Assembly: GCA_035578175.1 (NCBI GenBank)
Contig: JAQMRL010000001.1
Coordinates: 54,893,553 to 54,957,552 of the forward strand
Direction of reading: 5' to 3'
Length of the DNA stretch: 64,000 nt
From: Catonia carolina
Lineage: Eukaryota > Arthropoda > Insecta > Hemiptera > Achilidae
The stretch's first letter is position 1. Every line of letters starts with the position of its first letter. Below are positions 22,730 through 34,279 of this stretch, one piece after another. Below the pieces are notes generated by a model. That model worked only from the letters and a program-made list of their open reading frames with translations, was not told the origin of the DNA and ran no database searches. The position numbers were made by a program, and so were the translations under genes.

Positions 22730-25317
22730 TTTACTCACTGCAAATTCACTGACAGTTCTCCTTTGGAATGCAAACGGTCTGACGAAACGCAAAACTGAGT
22801 TAGACATATATTTACATTCTCGCCGTATTGACGTAGCCCTAATCTCAGAGACACATCTTACAGCTAGGTCTCGATTTTATATTCGCGACTATAGGATCTA
22901 TCGGACCGATCATCCCGATGGTACAAGCCATGGGGGTACGGCCATACTAGTCAAATCCTCAATCACACACAATGTTTTAACACCTTTTTCCACTTCTCAT
23001 GTCCAAGCGACCCTGATAAATTTGCAATGCAAGAGCATAAGTTTTACCAAAGGATCAGTGTATTGTCCTCCTAGACACATCGTAAATTCCCAAATGTTTA
23101 GAGATTTCTTTAATAGTCTAGGTAATCGGTTTCTTATTGGAGGAGACTGGAACGGTAAGCACATACAGTGGGGATCCCGTGTATGTTCTACCAGGGGCAG
23201 AAATTTACTAAAAGCTATAACAGAAAATCATCTACATTATATTTCTCCAGATAGTCCAACATACTGGCCCTCCGCGCGTACCAAATTACCAGACCTCCTT
23301 GACTTTTTTGTTTGTAAGAATCTATCACACCTTCCTATTGAAATAACCACAGTAAATTACCTCTCATCAGATCATTCCCCCATACTTTTAACGGTTTCAG
23401 ACCAACCAGTCTCTACAGAACGCAGACCGAGTCTTACTCCCGGGCCTATGGATTGGGATCTCTTCCAGTTCAATTTAGAACACGCCTTAGATATCCCATT
23501 ATCAATTAAAACGGACACGGAGGTAGATGATGCTGTTGATTTATTTACTACCTCTGTTCAACAGTGTGCATGGAAGGCATCACTGCCATACCGTCCAAAT
23601 GTCCCAGACGCCCCACACTATCCCACTCATATCAGAGAATTTATTCGTGAAAAACGCCGCGCCAGTAACACTTGGCAGAGAACTCGCCTACCATCTGATA
23701 AACGTCGCTTAAACCGGCTGACAAACGAGCTGAAACAGCAAATTCAAACACACAACACCCGCTTATACGAAAATTATACTGGAACTCTGAACGGGAAGGA
23801 TGGTAGTCTCTGGCGCAGCACAAAACGCCTACTACGGCATCACACGACATCGATGCCCCTTAAGGTGGGTGACGGACCCTGGCTAATAACTGATGACGAC
23901 AAAGCTGAATGCTTTGGTAGACATCTTTCTGAAACATTCACTCCCCATAATGACATCCAATCTGTACATCACCAACGCGTTACTCAGTCACTAGATGAAC
24001 CGCTTCAATTATCCCTCCCGCCGAAATACTTTCACCCCTCCGAAGTAAAATCTGAAATTTCGAAATTACCACGTAAGAAGTCACCAGGATATGATTTATT
24101 AACAGCTGACATACTTAAACACTTACCGCGGAAAGCGCTCGTTCTCCTTACTATAATCTTCAATAGTATATTGCGCACGACACATTTCCCCACTCAGTGG
24201 AAGTATGCAGAAATAGTAATGATACAAAAACCGAACAAACCTTTTCACTTACCTTTCTCCTACCGACCAATAAGCCTCCTCTCAGTACCTTCAAAAATTT
24301 TCGAAAAACTCCTTTACAAGCGCATTCTTCCGCTGGTTCATGATATACTACCTCCACATCAATTCGGATTCCGCACTCAACACTCCACTACACAACAACT
24401 GCACAGGGTGACTGATTACATAGCTTCGTCTATGGAACAAAAGATGTATGTGTCCGCAGGTTTCCTAGATGTCTGTCAAGCTTTTGACAGAGTTTGGCAT
24501 ACAGGTCTCTCACACAAACTGAAAGAAATACTACCATTTACCTACTACCTTATCATAAATTCCTTCCTATCTGACAGATTCTTTAGAATTCGTTTAGGAT
24601 CATCCTACTTAAATTTCTTTATTGTCTTAGCCGGCGTGCCTCAGGGCTCAATTTTAGCCCCACTTCTCTATTCTGTATACATTTCAGACCTACCGACCCT
24701 ACCCCAGACCCTCACTGCTACCTACGCTGACGACACAGCGATATTAGCCCGAGACACATCCGTCATGGTGATTCACACTCCGTCATGGTGATTGCCCACC
24801 AGTATACATAGACAATGAACCTCTCACAAAAACAGATACGGTCAAGTATCTCGGTCTGACTTTTGATAAACGACTAACTTGGAGCACACATATCAAACGG
24901 AAACGTTTATTACTGAATTCCCGACTTAAACTTCTATATTCCCTACTTCACAAACGATCAAAATTACCAATGGCACAAAAATTACGCATATATTGTTCTC
25001 TTTTGAAACCTATTTGGACCTACGGATCCCAAATCTACGGTTCAACCAAACCCTCTAACTTGCAACGAATTCAAGCGTTCCAGTCAAAAACATTACGCCT
25101 TATAGCAAAAGCACCTCTTTACGTTAGCAACAAAACCTTACATACAGATTTGAAAACACCACTTGTACAAAATTCCATTGAATACCTATACAAACGCTTT
25201 CACGACAAGTCACACGAACACGAGAACCCCCTGGTGCGTTCACTTTCCTCCGTCCATTTACCTGATAATCCTCCTAGACGCCTTAAAAGACGCTGGAGTA
25301 GAGACATGCTAATTTGA
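22719..25317 (+). pseudogene. J1 ORF2, endonuclease-reverse transcriptase, broken after YADD
   Basis: ORF2 nicks target DNA and copies the element RNA onto it. The frame from ATG 22719 is open for 690 codons. The AP-like endonuclease (about 10-230) keeps its catalytic set: N17 in LLWNANGL, E44 in ISETHL, GGDWN 141-145 and SDH 217-219. RT motifs are FLDVCQAFDRVWH (D584), AGVPQGSILAPLLY (G639) and YADD 669-672. A stop follows at 24789-24791. Coding resumes in another frame at 24793 (CPPVYIDNEPL, VKYLGLTFDKRLTW) and runs to RLKRRWSRDMLI and stop at 25317. The gap between YADD and CPPV is about 97 nt shorter than in the paralogue at 34567-34731, so an internal deletion has occurred. ORF2 overlaps the ORF1 stop by 11 nt. 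Confidence 0.92.
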
Positions 25318-25463
25318 TATACAAATTTCATTCTTGGGGAGGCACCAATGGGAGCCCTACCCCTCTCATGCCTATCATGTCATTTACATAATCACTATAA
25401 TCATCACATTTGCTTGTTGTAACATTTTACAGTTGTAAATAAAAAATTAAAGAGAAAAAAAAA
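25318..25463 (+). terminator. J1 3' UTR and poly(A) end
   Basis: AATAAA at 25438-25443 is followed by ATTAAAGAG and nine A residues. The last 45 bases are nearly the same as those of the copy ending at 3058, suggesting a conserved 3' recognition sequence for the element RT. Confidence 0.75.
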
Positions 25464-25464
25464 T

Positions 25465-25640
25465 TTTTATGCGGATTTGAATACTAGACAATGATTACCG
25501 GTGTACTTTGATGGTTGAGGTTTAATTGACCATACTCTTGCAGGAATGGTCAGCCTGAGTCAGTACAAGACTATACATCATTTACACGTCATACGTATCA
25601 TCCTCATCTCATTAGGTCATGGGTTGGTTATTGTTCGTAG
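25465..25640 (+). repeat. SINE family C, 3' half (split by J1)
   Basis: It starts with the repeated target TTTTATGCGG, continues ATTTGAATACTAGACAATG, GTACTTTGATGGTTGAGG and GGTCAGCCTGAGTCAGTACA, and ends near TTGTTCGTAG. Joined to 21161-21275, it restores the layout of the whole copy at 26551-26850. Confidence 0.9.
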
Positions 25641-26550
25641 ATTTAAAAAAAATTACAGTACACAAGTTAGGTATTAAAAAAATAAATAAAATAAAAAATT
25701 CTGTTGTTGCTTCATTAGCATTTGTAGCAATTCATTTCCTGACCACTAAGGTGAATCACTTATACCACAATCAAAACGTAACTGGGACATAAGCGTTTTA
25801 ATAGAAAATAATGTTTTTATTGAAAACCAAAACCGTAATCGCAGTGTCACACACATGAGATCGTATACACTGTAACAAAATGTGAGATAAGCTCTTCAAA
25901 GATTATGAAAGTTCAGTATATTATAAGGTGTAATAGACTATAGAAATGCTATTGTAGAAGTAAATGAAATTTATTGCTTTCGTAATACATGTGGAGGCAA
26001 CTTAGAATAAATATCAACAGAATGATGTTAAAGGCCTCATTCACACCCGCACACGCACCCCTACTCACTCACAGCAGCCACCCACCCCTCTTCATCATAC
26101 GCTGCGTAAACATCACTGAAGGTTACACTACCCATTCATAAGTAAATTCTTAAACGGGCTACGTTAAACACACACACTTACTATACGTATGTTTATCTGC
26201 ATGGTTTGTTCAAAGTAAACAGTTTGCTTGTTATATTCTCTACGCACTCCGTCTTTTTTACAAAAGATTTTTCCCACTCACAATTACTCAAAGAAACCTC
26301 AAATTTAATGCTGACAAAAACTAGAGGTATTATTGCAGGATAACTATAAAAACTCTGCAACCAGAAAATAATTATATATAAAAATTATTAAATCTTTACA
26401 CCTGAGGGATAGTTATTCAAAATTCCTGAGAAACCAATTAATCTGGAGATTGCTACAATATAATATATTTTTTTACTACTTACTTTAAGAAATATGTTTT
26501 CGTACGCCTAAATTATAATATAGAATAATGATTTATTTTTATCCGAGAAG
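25641..26550. other. AT-rich DNA with a short C-rich island
   Basis: Mostly featureless. At 26034-26095 there is a C- and A-rich patch (CACACCCGCACACGCACCCC) that stands out from the AT-rich context. No coding frame. Confidence 0.4.
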
Positions 26551-26850
26551 TTTGTACGTTGCAATCTGTTCAATTTAAAAACAATAAACAACTCCACGAC
26601 CCAATGAAATGAGGATATCTATGACGCACAAAAGAGGTGTAGTACTGTACAGTCTCATGCTGACCGTACCTGAGAGAGTTTGGTCAATTTAACCCCAACC
26701 ATCAAAGTACACTGTTAACCACTGTCTAGTATTCAAATCCCTATAAAAGTACCTTTACTAGGATTTGAACCAAAGAACCTTCGTCTCTGAAAATCAGCTG
26801 TTAAACAGTTAACTCGTGGCAACACCTTTACCACTAGAACAACCCGTTAG
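26551..26850 (-). repeat. SINE family C, complete copy
   Basis: On the minus strand: head AACGGGTTGTTCTAGTGGTA (A box), CAGCTGATTTTCAGAGACGA, B box GGTTCAAATCC, TAGTAAAGGTACTTTTATAG, then body GGATTTGAATACTAGACAGT and GATGGTTGGGGTTAAATTG, ending TTGAACAGATTGCAACGTAC. About 300 bp. This copy shows what the SINE looked like before J1 entered the one at 21161. Confidence 0.9.
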
Positions 26851-28439
26851 TTTTGGAATAATATTTTAGTAGTTTTTTGGAAATGAGCAAGTACACATCG
26901 TTTCAAAACATAAACGTCAAACTTATTCATTGGCATAAAATATAATTAATTATGATCTACGGCATTATACATTTGATGGGAAGTTACAAAAATGTTAGCT
27001 TCCAAATGACTGGCCAGCCCAGTCAGCCAGCTGGTAGAATATCGCTATTATTTCTTAAGGAACATTGGTTGAGTAAATGCCTTTGCATGGTGACCAACTG
27101 ACAGCCATTTCTAAACAAATTCCACTAGGGATCCCAGTTCAAAAAATCATCCCAAATCACGTCAAAAAATACACCTAAAAGCAGCGATAAAATTGGGTGG
27201 TTGTCAGTGAAGTACAGTTCCCGATAACAAATAAAAGCTAAAAACAGTTACAAAACCACTAAGTTTCTTCTTAGATTAAACAGATTTAAATATTTTTAAA
27301 GGCATAAATATGAATAAATAGACAATATTGTTACTGCATACTAATATTTTATTATCTGATAGATAATTTAATCATTTTCCACTTTTGACTCTTAGAATTT
27401 TTCATACAAAACAGCCACTAAGTAGGATACACAAAGACTTTTCATTTTGTGATATTCTTCTTCTTAACAGATGTTTTAAGGTTTTGAGTAGGGATTTATT
27501 CGGCTTTAAAATATTGAATCGGTCGATTGGAAAAGTTCATTCATAATGTGCTTGATTTGATTGCCATGAAAGATTTAAGTCGCACCCTTCAGTGCGAAAA
27601 GTATAATATTTAAAGTTTTTAAACTTTTCAATCAAAATTATTAAGAAGTAAAAATATTTGAATCTAAAAAAAATTTAAAATAAAGCAAAATAATAATTAC
27701 CAAATTAAGAAAATTTGGGTTCCAAGAATATTTTATTTAGTGATTTCAAGTAATTTGACAAGTTGTTAATTTAGTTACGAAACTAATTTTACTACTGATA
27801 ATTCTGAACTTGTTCTTGTTTTTTTTATAAAACTTTCTGTCAATGTAATTCACTCTTGAAATTAATTTAACAGTTCAGGAAAAGAGCTCCAGAGAAAAAA
27901 CGTTTATCTTACTCCTCCGTCATTCACGTGCGTCTGGTCCTAGAAAACACTTGTCTTATTAAATAAAAAATTTATAATAGTCATCTTCATTGGTAAATTT
28001 TTACTCAAACTTGCTGACCAAGTTTCTGCGTATATATTCGTTTTAAATCTCTTTAAAATTTGAATACTGTTCGCAGAATTATCTAAAATTCACAGTTCTG
28101 AGTGTGCTTTAAGGAGGGTGAATTTTTAAGAAGTTTCTTATAAAAGTGGTAACAATTTAAAACCTCTTGACCAAGATATTATATAAATTCCTGTAAAAAA
28201 ATTATCAACTTCCGAACGCTACTTGATACTTTACTGAAGAGTACTTATTAGAATATTGACATTTGTTTTGCGTTTAGAAATTTAAGACTGTAGATAAGAA
28301 ACTTGTTCAAAGATAATAAAATATTTGTTTATTTTTCCATATCGAGACGTATGGTTTGATAAGACGTTGGTTTTACTTAATTGATGAAGACGCACATTAC
28401 CATTTGAGATTTCCCACGGGACGGTTAAAAATGTATAAT
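26851..28439. other. AT-rich noncoding DNA
   Basis: No recognisable repeat or gene. Confidence 0.4.
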
Positions 28440-29060
28440 CCTTGATTTTTAAATACCCCCAGTCTTGGAAGTGTACGCGCGCTCCCTCGTCCATCCACCC
28501 ACTGCGAAGTTCTCCCTTCACCTCCTCATTTCTTCTTCCAACCCTTCTTCTTCCTACCACCTCATTTTTTAATACCACCCACTCTCCCCTAAGACGACCA
28601 TGCCAGCAAGCAAAGCAGGGCTCACATTTTAATCGATTTCATTTGCGCGCATGTGAGACTGTAGCTAAGAGAAATAAGAAAAGAAAGAGCAAGTGAGACA
28701 GAGGATAACTAAGAAGAGAGATAAAAAATGTTGCCTGTGTAAAATACGAAGGCATTGAAGAAGATCTTTTCCCCTCGCCACCCAACACCCTCTCGGTGCC
28801 GCTCGCTCATCCTTTCTCTTACTATCTCGCCCGCACTTACTCTTCCCATCCTCCCGTCATACATAGGGAAGACATTTTCTTTGTTTCTCCCTTACACACA
28901 CTTTTTCATTGCTTACGTCATTAAGAAGCGAAGAAGAAGCAGGGTTGTTACTTATGTATACGTTAATCCCAGGACATACACTGGCTACACATTGCGGAGC
29001 CGCTCCCCGTTACACCAAGGGCGTGGCCCCTTTTTAATTTCCTCATTCCCGACGCCCTTT
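28440..29060. other. C- and pyrimidine-rich island with promoter-like motifs
   Basis: Much richer in C than its flanks, with CpG-containing words (GTACGCGCGCTCCCTCGTCC near 28474, GAGCCGCTCCCCGTT near 28998). It contains a CRE-like TTACGTCA (28914-28921) and a GC/CACCC-type GGGCGTGGCC (29019-29028). Open frames of 84 and 112 codons on the + strand have no recognisable domains. It could be a promoter or first exon of a gene outside the window, or decayed LINE sequence. Confidence 0.35.
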
Positions 29061-29534
29061 CGAATCGTGAATACCAAAATGATTCAGGATTAATCTTGAT
29101 TAATCGCTTGATTTAAATTCTAAGAGTGTTTTAGATGTTAGGTCCTACTAGTTTACAATCACCCAACTGTAAACAAAAAAGAAACTTTTAGTTTACTCGT
29201 ATTTATTATAACTGCTGCCTGAAAAAACTTCTTCCGAATTTTTCGTTCAATACTAAACAATACAATTTGTACAAACAATCGATTATACATCTATTATACA
29301 TTTGTTTCTACTGCTTATTTATACAATATTTTTGATACAAAACATACTTTTTAAACTTTTATTTCTCAGAATATTTAAAAGAAAATCTTTAAGAGCACTC
29401 TTTCAACATTTGCGATTCTGTATATTTTAATTTTATCATAAAACTGAAGGATCCTAGGTACATTACCGGAAATATAGACTTCTTTCCGATTAATAATAAT
29501 TTTCGTATACATCATAACTGCAATAAATATTATT
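29061..29534. other. AT-rich noncoding DNA
   Basis: No recognisable feature. Confidence 0.4.
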
Positions 29535-29665
29535 GCTTGCCTACAAAGCGGATGGTCCCGGGTTGTATTCCCGGCTAGGTCTGAAAAAGGCCTTTTGTCG
29601 AAAGATGATTTTATATACCTATTTTCCTCAAATAAATACTTTTTATTTTTTTTTTTTTATTATTA
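29535..29665 (+). repeat. Degraded tRNA-derived SINE
   Basis: GCTTGCCTACAAAGCGGATG then GGTCCCGGGTTGTATTCCCG is a tRNA-like anticodon-arm-to-B-box stretch close to SINE A heads. The body (AAAAGGCCTTTTGTCG) differs, and the right side is T-rich. Family uncertain. Confidence 0.45.
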
Positions 29666-30447
29666 TTTTTTTTTTACTTTATAATTTTCTTCCTTTATAT
29701 TGCTTACTATGACAAGCTGATAGTGACTAACATTAACACGGATAACATGAGGAGGGGACCAGCCGTCGATGGAGCTTCTATTTTTCAAAATATAATTTTA
29801 AACTTGTGTTTTTTGTTATATTTTAGCCAAGTAAATTTTTTAAAGTATTAACAAATGTCTGTTCCAAACTCTCTTTAGCATTCTTGAAGGGTTGTTCAGT
29901 ATATTAACTGAGCTAATCATTCTAATTAGGTAGTTAGTTTTTATTCGTTGCCAATTCTTTTTGGAAAAGTTGACTGTATTGTTTTGTTGTATGTAATGCA
30001 AAAATACTTATCGGTACTAGTACATTATATATAACCATATTAATTATAAACAGTAAAATTGTTTACCGCAATGGCATAGCAAATAAGATCATAGAGTTAT
30101 ATAATTGCTTAAATAGATCATAATGACAAGTAACCTTGTGTACAATCCATGAATCATGAATCATGGTTTGTTATGAAGTTCTGAATAACATTTAAGTATC
30201 AATGAGTTTTAGTAACACTGTACAATGAAGGCTAATTTCCACTTAAGCTACTTTCACTATGTAAATAAATTACAAAAAAAAGAAATACGAAAATACTGAA
30301 AATCATCTGTATTTCTCATTGACAAAAAAAATAATAACTTGTTTGAGCCTTGCTCTCTCCACATGGTTTTCAAAGTTTTCCGATTTTTTGATACTAGACA
30401 ATGAAAATCTTTTCTCATTCAATAAATAAATATAATTTAAATAACTT
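29666..30447. other. AT-rich noncoding DNA
   Basis: No recognisable feature. Confidence 0.4.
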
Positions 30448-30832
30448 GCCTATAACAGATAGGTGGAATGTTAAATTATTTGCACTCGATCTACTTTTTC
30501 CAGGGATACAAAATATAGTTATGTTTTTTATCACAAGGTGAGCCAATTTTATGACTGAAGAATTTAAGAACAGAAGGGGTTGAGTTGTAAAAGACACTCG
30601 TACATCCTCTGAGAGTAATGAACATCATTATATACCCAGATCTTGGTGAATGAAGTAAACGTGTCATTTGCTGGGTGGAGAGTAGATGTTTTTAAAAGAG
30701 TCTGGCATGCTGATAAGCATACTTTTCTATTCAGTGAGGAAGGCATCGGTAAACCATCTCACTCGTCATTTTACTTAGTAAAGTCTCTAGAGGTTCAAAC
30801 CAACCTATCGGTGATGACCTAAACAACTACTG
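30448..30832 (+). repeat. SINE family D copy 2
   Basis: It runs from GCCTATAACAGATAGGTGG to GGTGATGACCTAAACAAC. Imperfect 12-bp flanking repeat AATTTAAATAAC (30434-30445) / AATTTAAATTAC (30833-30844). It keeps AGAGGTTCAAACCAACC near the 3' end. Confidence 0.9.
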
Positions 30833-30844
30833 AATTTAAATTAC

Positions 30845-31339
30845 CCAACTATAGTAATACAGATTTATTACAGGTAAAATAAAATAACTTTCAGAATTGA
30901 GATGATACATCCAAAAGGTACCCATAAATAATCTATAATATTAAACTAGTTTATTACTCGTAATATTTAAACGGTTTTTATAAACTAAATTTAACTGCAT
31001 ATTTCTTAGTAGAATTTACCCACATAAAAGTTTGAAAATATAAAGTAAAGGTATGTAGGCCCTACACTTGTTTGGTTTATTGACTGTGAATTTTCATTAC
31101 GTAGTAGAGGAACTATTGTCCCGCGGCGGCTGCAAGAAAGCGACTCAGCAAACCCCCTCCCACATTAACTTTTTGTGGCAGCCAAACCAGTTTTCAAACA
31201 ACAAATTTTCACTTAGATTTAAAACAACTAAGCGCTTAAAATGTATGCATTTGGTTGATAAAATCAACTGTACTTATCAGAGTGTTACTATTTTTAGCGA
31301 TAAGATATTACAAATTCAGGAATAATCTATTGAATTAAT
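30845..31339. other. AT-rich spacer between two SINE D copies
   Basis: An 85-codon frame at 31068-31325 has no family features. Nothing else is visible. Confidence 0.4.
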
Positions 31340-31350
31340 AAGCTTACATT

Positions 31351-31733
31351 TACCCATAACAGACAGGTGGAATGTCAAATTCTTTACACTCAATCTGTTC
31401 GTTGCAGGGCTAAAATTAATAGTACTGTTTCTTATCACATGGTCAGCCAATTAAATGACTGAATCATTTAAGAACAGAAGAGGTAGAGGTGTAAAAGACA
31501 TTAATCAGAGTTATCTCCTCTGAAAGTAATGAATTTCATTATACAGCCAGACCCTGTGATGAATGAAGTAAAGGTGTCATTTGCATAATATGTGCTTTTC
31601 AGAGGGCCCGGCATGCTGGTAAGCGTATTTTTCCATTCAGTGAGGAGAAATGATAAACCACCTCCTCCTCGTTTTACTTAGTAAAACTTCTACAGGTTTA
31701 AACCAGCCTTTTGGCTGATGACCTTACCAACAC
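31351..31733 (+). repeat. SINE family D copy 3 with clear TSD
   Basis: The best-defined copy: 11-bp target duplication AAGCTTACATT (31340-31350) / AAGCTTACGTT (31734-31744), one mismatch. It starts CCCATAACAGACAGGTGG after two extra bases and ends CAGCCTTTTGGCTGATGACC then TTACCAACAC. Length is 383 bp. Confidence 0.93.
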
Positions 31734-31744
31734 AAGCTTACGTT

Positions 31745-32505
31745 CGTATTAAAATTTAACATGCTGATATTAGTAAAATAAATTATCTGTAAAATATGCT
31801 AGATGTTTCCAGGAAATAATAATTTTTACGAATGGGGCGTAGAATTTCAATCCAGAAGGTTGGAATTTTTTTTAAAAATTCGCATACTAAATCAAAATTT
31901 AGCAATTTTGGTGAACTATTTGTATGTTTTATTAATTTCATAAATATTGAAAATTACTAAAATTTTCAAATATCGTTACTATTGTTAATATATTGATGTT
32001 TTATATCTTAGTTTCTTTCAATGAACAAAAGAATATCTACATTTATGGTTTTTCTTATATGAAACTTTAGATTCATTGACCCTCCTTTGTTCTTGAAATA
32101 TGTTGACATAGTTTTCTCGTTGCCCTACATTCTAACAACAATAATATAGAGTAGAGTGCTAACAACAATAATATTGAATGTAAATTGAAGGTACCCAGAG
32201 ATATCAAATCATTAAAAAGTTCTTGAAACAAAATTTTTTAAATTATGCAATTTTTATTAAGCTACATAACTGTGAAAGCTCTCCATTTACTCATCTCTAC
32301 ATTTTTAACTTCCCAATCATATAATGAGCTGAAAATTTGCTTATTTTTATGGTTTATAAGAAGACGTCTAGCAATTCCATTTTATTCACTTTCACCATAA
32401 GAGTAAAAAGGAAGTAACAACCCTAAAGATATACATATGTCACTTCCCGAGGACCCACATTTTGAAAATCGGTAGAACTATACGAATTTTATACGAATAT
32501 ACGAA
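31745..32505. other. AT-rich DNA with a small local duplication
   Basis: CTAACAACAATAATAT occurs twice, at about 32132 and 32159, separated by 11 bp. Otherwise featureless. Confidence 0.5.
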
Positions 32506-32670
32506 GGCCGGTCCGTTGGCGTAGCGGTTCGCGCAACTGGCTTCTACGCCGGGGTCCCGTGTTCGATTCCCGGTCAGGTCTGGCATTTTGTCATCACTCA
32601 TCTTCATCTATCCCACCTTCTGCATTAGCAGTAAGTTAATTGCAAAACAGTCAGACGTTAAAAAAAAAAT
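32506..32670 (+). repeat. SINE family B, best-preserved copy
   Basis: tRNA-derived head with a consensus A box (TGGCGTAGCGG) and B box (GTTCGATTCCC). Then GGTCAGGTCTGGCATTTTG, CATCACTCATCTTCATCTAT and CTGCATTAGCAG, ending AACAGTCAGACGTTAAAAAA with a short AT tail. A likely 9-bp target duplication is ATATACGAA / ATGTACGAA. Both pol III boxes match consensus, so this copy is the family reference. Confidence 0.88.
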
Positions 32671-33694
32671 ATATATATGTACGAATTTTCTAAGCAATAC
32701 CTGGAACAATTAGAGTAGTAAACATTTTAAAATAATTAAAACACTCTAATTCCGACCGCTTGCTCCCATGCGGTAAAGTGGGTAACTACTCTACTAAAAA
32801 TATTATTTTTATACTTACCCAAATTGTACTGTTCTAAAAGAGGTGTTTTATTCTAATACCAATTTTGATTACCCCGGTGGTATTTGCATAACCAATTTTA
32901 ACACATCCCGATTTCAAAATTCCTGCGTAAAGCACTGGCGCAGTTACTATTATTACATAGCCTATTATTTACTTTAAAATTATTTAACTTGCCTAATTTT
33001 TATAAAATTTTGGATAGTTGAAATTTTTCGTAGTTTCCTCCTAATTTTTTTAAAATATAGCCTTATACTAAAGAAAACAACTAATTTTTGCCAAAAAATT
33101 TTGTTTTATAGTGGGCAATCAGTTGTCAATTATGTTTTTAACGTTTTTGCTCAAGAGTTTTTTTACTAGCAAAATTAAATCGTAAGTAAGTAATATTACT
33201 AGAGAGTATTGCCATAACTGGTAGAAAAATGATTTTACTAATGTTGATATTTTTTACATTTGTATTTACCAGCTTATTCGAGTAAAAGAATAAAATATCA
33301 TATTTGTGATTCTACCTTTAAAAACCATTTATTGATAATTTAACATAAATTCTGATAAAATTCACGATGGAAGGTTTCTCGTTTGTTCGATTGAAAACAA
33401 AATGAGTGGTCAAAACAAAAATATTAATGGGTTTCTCTTTTATCTGTCTAACTTTTACACCTCAGTTAATAAAACTAAATTAGTTCGTGTTGTATGTAAA
33501 GCCTATTTGATTAACATTATTAGTGAGTTGGATACAGTAGAAGGTAATATGTACAGAAGACGTCTGTGTGTTCAGTGAATTAATGTTATTAGTTAGTAAC
33601 AGTTAAGAATTAATTGATGAGAAAGATAACGTGTAGGTAGGTAGGTGGAAGACAAGTCGGTTTCAGAGTAAGTTGTTGAATATGATATCAAGTT
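32671..33694. other. AT-rich noncoding DNA
   Basis: No recognisable feature. Confidence 0.4.
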
Positions 33695-34022
33695 GTGACC
33701 AAGATGGAAAATGGCGTACGAAGCAAGCATACGTCACGAAATCACAACTTGCAAATCCAGAATATTGTTGAGAGACTCTGCTCAAGCCGCCACTCTACTT
33801 ATAGTTACTCACTACGTGCGGACGCGACTTGGAAACTTGTGGCGACATCCTACACAACTCCGCCGGACAGATCCAAAGATAGGCCACCCATCCCCGACCG
33901 CACACTTTCTCCACAAGACACAAACCACCCCTTCCTCACCCACAACACCCCGCGTTCGGCACCCTCCACCCACCACATCAATCCCTTGCTCACTCCTCCA
34001 TGTAATGAAATGCTCCATTAGA
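33695..34022. other. C-rich island with overlapping open frames
   Basis: Two overlapping + frames (33695-34021 and 33711-34100) run through a stretch rich in C and A, for example CACAACACCCCGCGTTCGGC near 33940. Neither product has a domain I recognise; both are Pro/Thr/His-rich, as expected from the base composition. It could be a decayed LINE ORF1 linker or regulatory DNA. Confidence 0.3.
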
Positions 34023-34279
34023 ACACAAGACATTGCTACAGTAGGCCTACTCTACTATCTACGACTCAATCCTCTTATGAGCTTTACCTTGCCTTACTGA
34101 ATGACCAGAATCAAAATTTTCAAGTTTCAGATTGTTATTCATCATCACACCAACTTTAATGCTTTCTTATTAACGAAATGTACCTTTATCAAATAGCTCT
34201 TGTTCGTGAATAACCATGTTAACAAACATGAGTGATAAACGGAAACATTACAATTTATTTTTCTTTTTAAAATGAAAAA
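34023..34279. other. AT-rich noncoding DNA
   Basis: No recognisable feature. Confidence 0.35.

Larger units (their letters stand above)
21276..25463 (+). mobile_element. Full-length Jockey-clade non-LTR retrotransposon (J1)
   Basis: The limits are fixed by the perfect target duplication TTTTATGCGG at 21266-21275 and 25465-25474. Inside, in order: a 5' UTR of about 140 bp; ORF1 from 21417; ORF2 from 22719 to 25317; a 3' UTR with AATAAA near 25438; and a short A tail. The order of zinc-knuckle ORF1, then AP-type endonuclease, RT and no RNase H, is Jockey-clade. Length is about 4.19 kb, normal for the clade. Both ORFs are disrupted, so this copy could not move by itself. Its coding strand is rich in A and C, unlike the flanks. 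Confidence 0.95.

Noticed and set aside
31351..31733. Family D as a MITE of a DNA transposon
   Set aside because: No terminal inverted repeats, and TSDs are 11-12 bp with differing sequence, which fits LINE-driven retroposition better.
31700..31733. Family D 3' end as a U2 snRNA fragment (GCCTTTTGGCT is shared with the U2 5' end)
   Set aside because: The match is about 11 bases, is part of a simple hairpin, and other copies read GCCTTTCGGCT; no further U2 sequence follows.
32506..32585. Functional tRNA gene
   Set aside because: A and B boxes are consensus-like, but the two ends do not pair as an acceptor stem and the sequence continues into a SINE body with an A tail shared by other copies.
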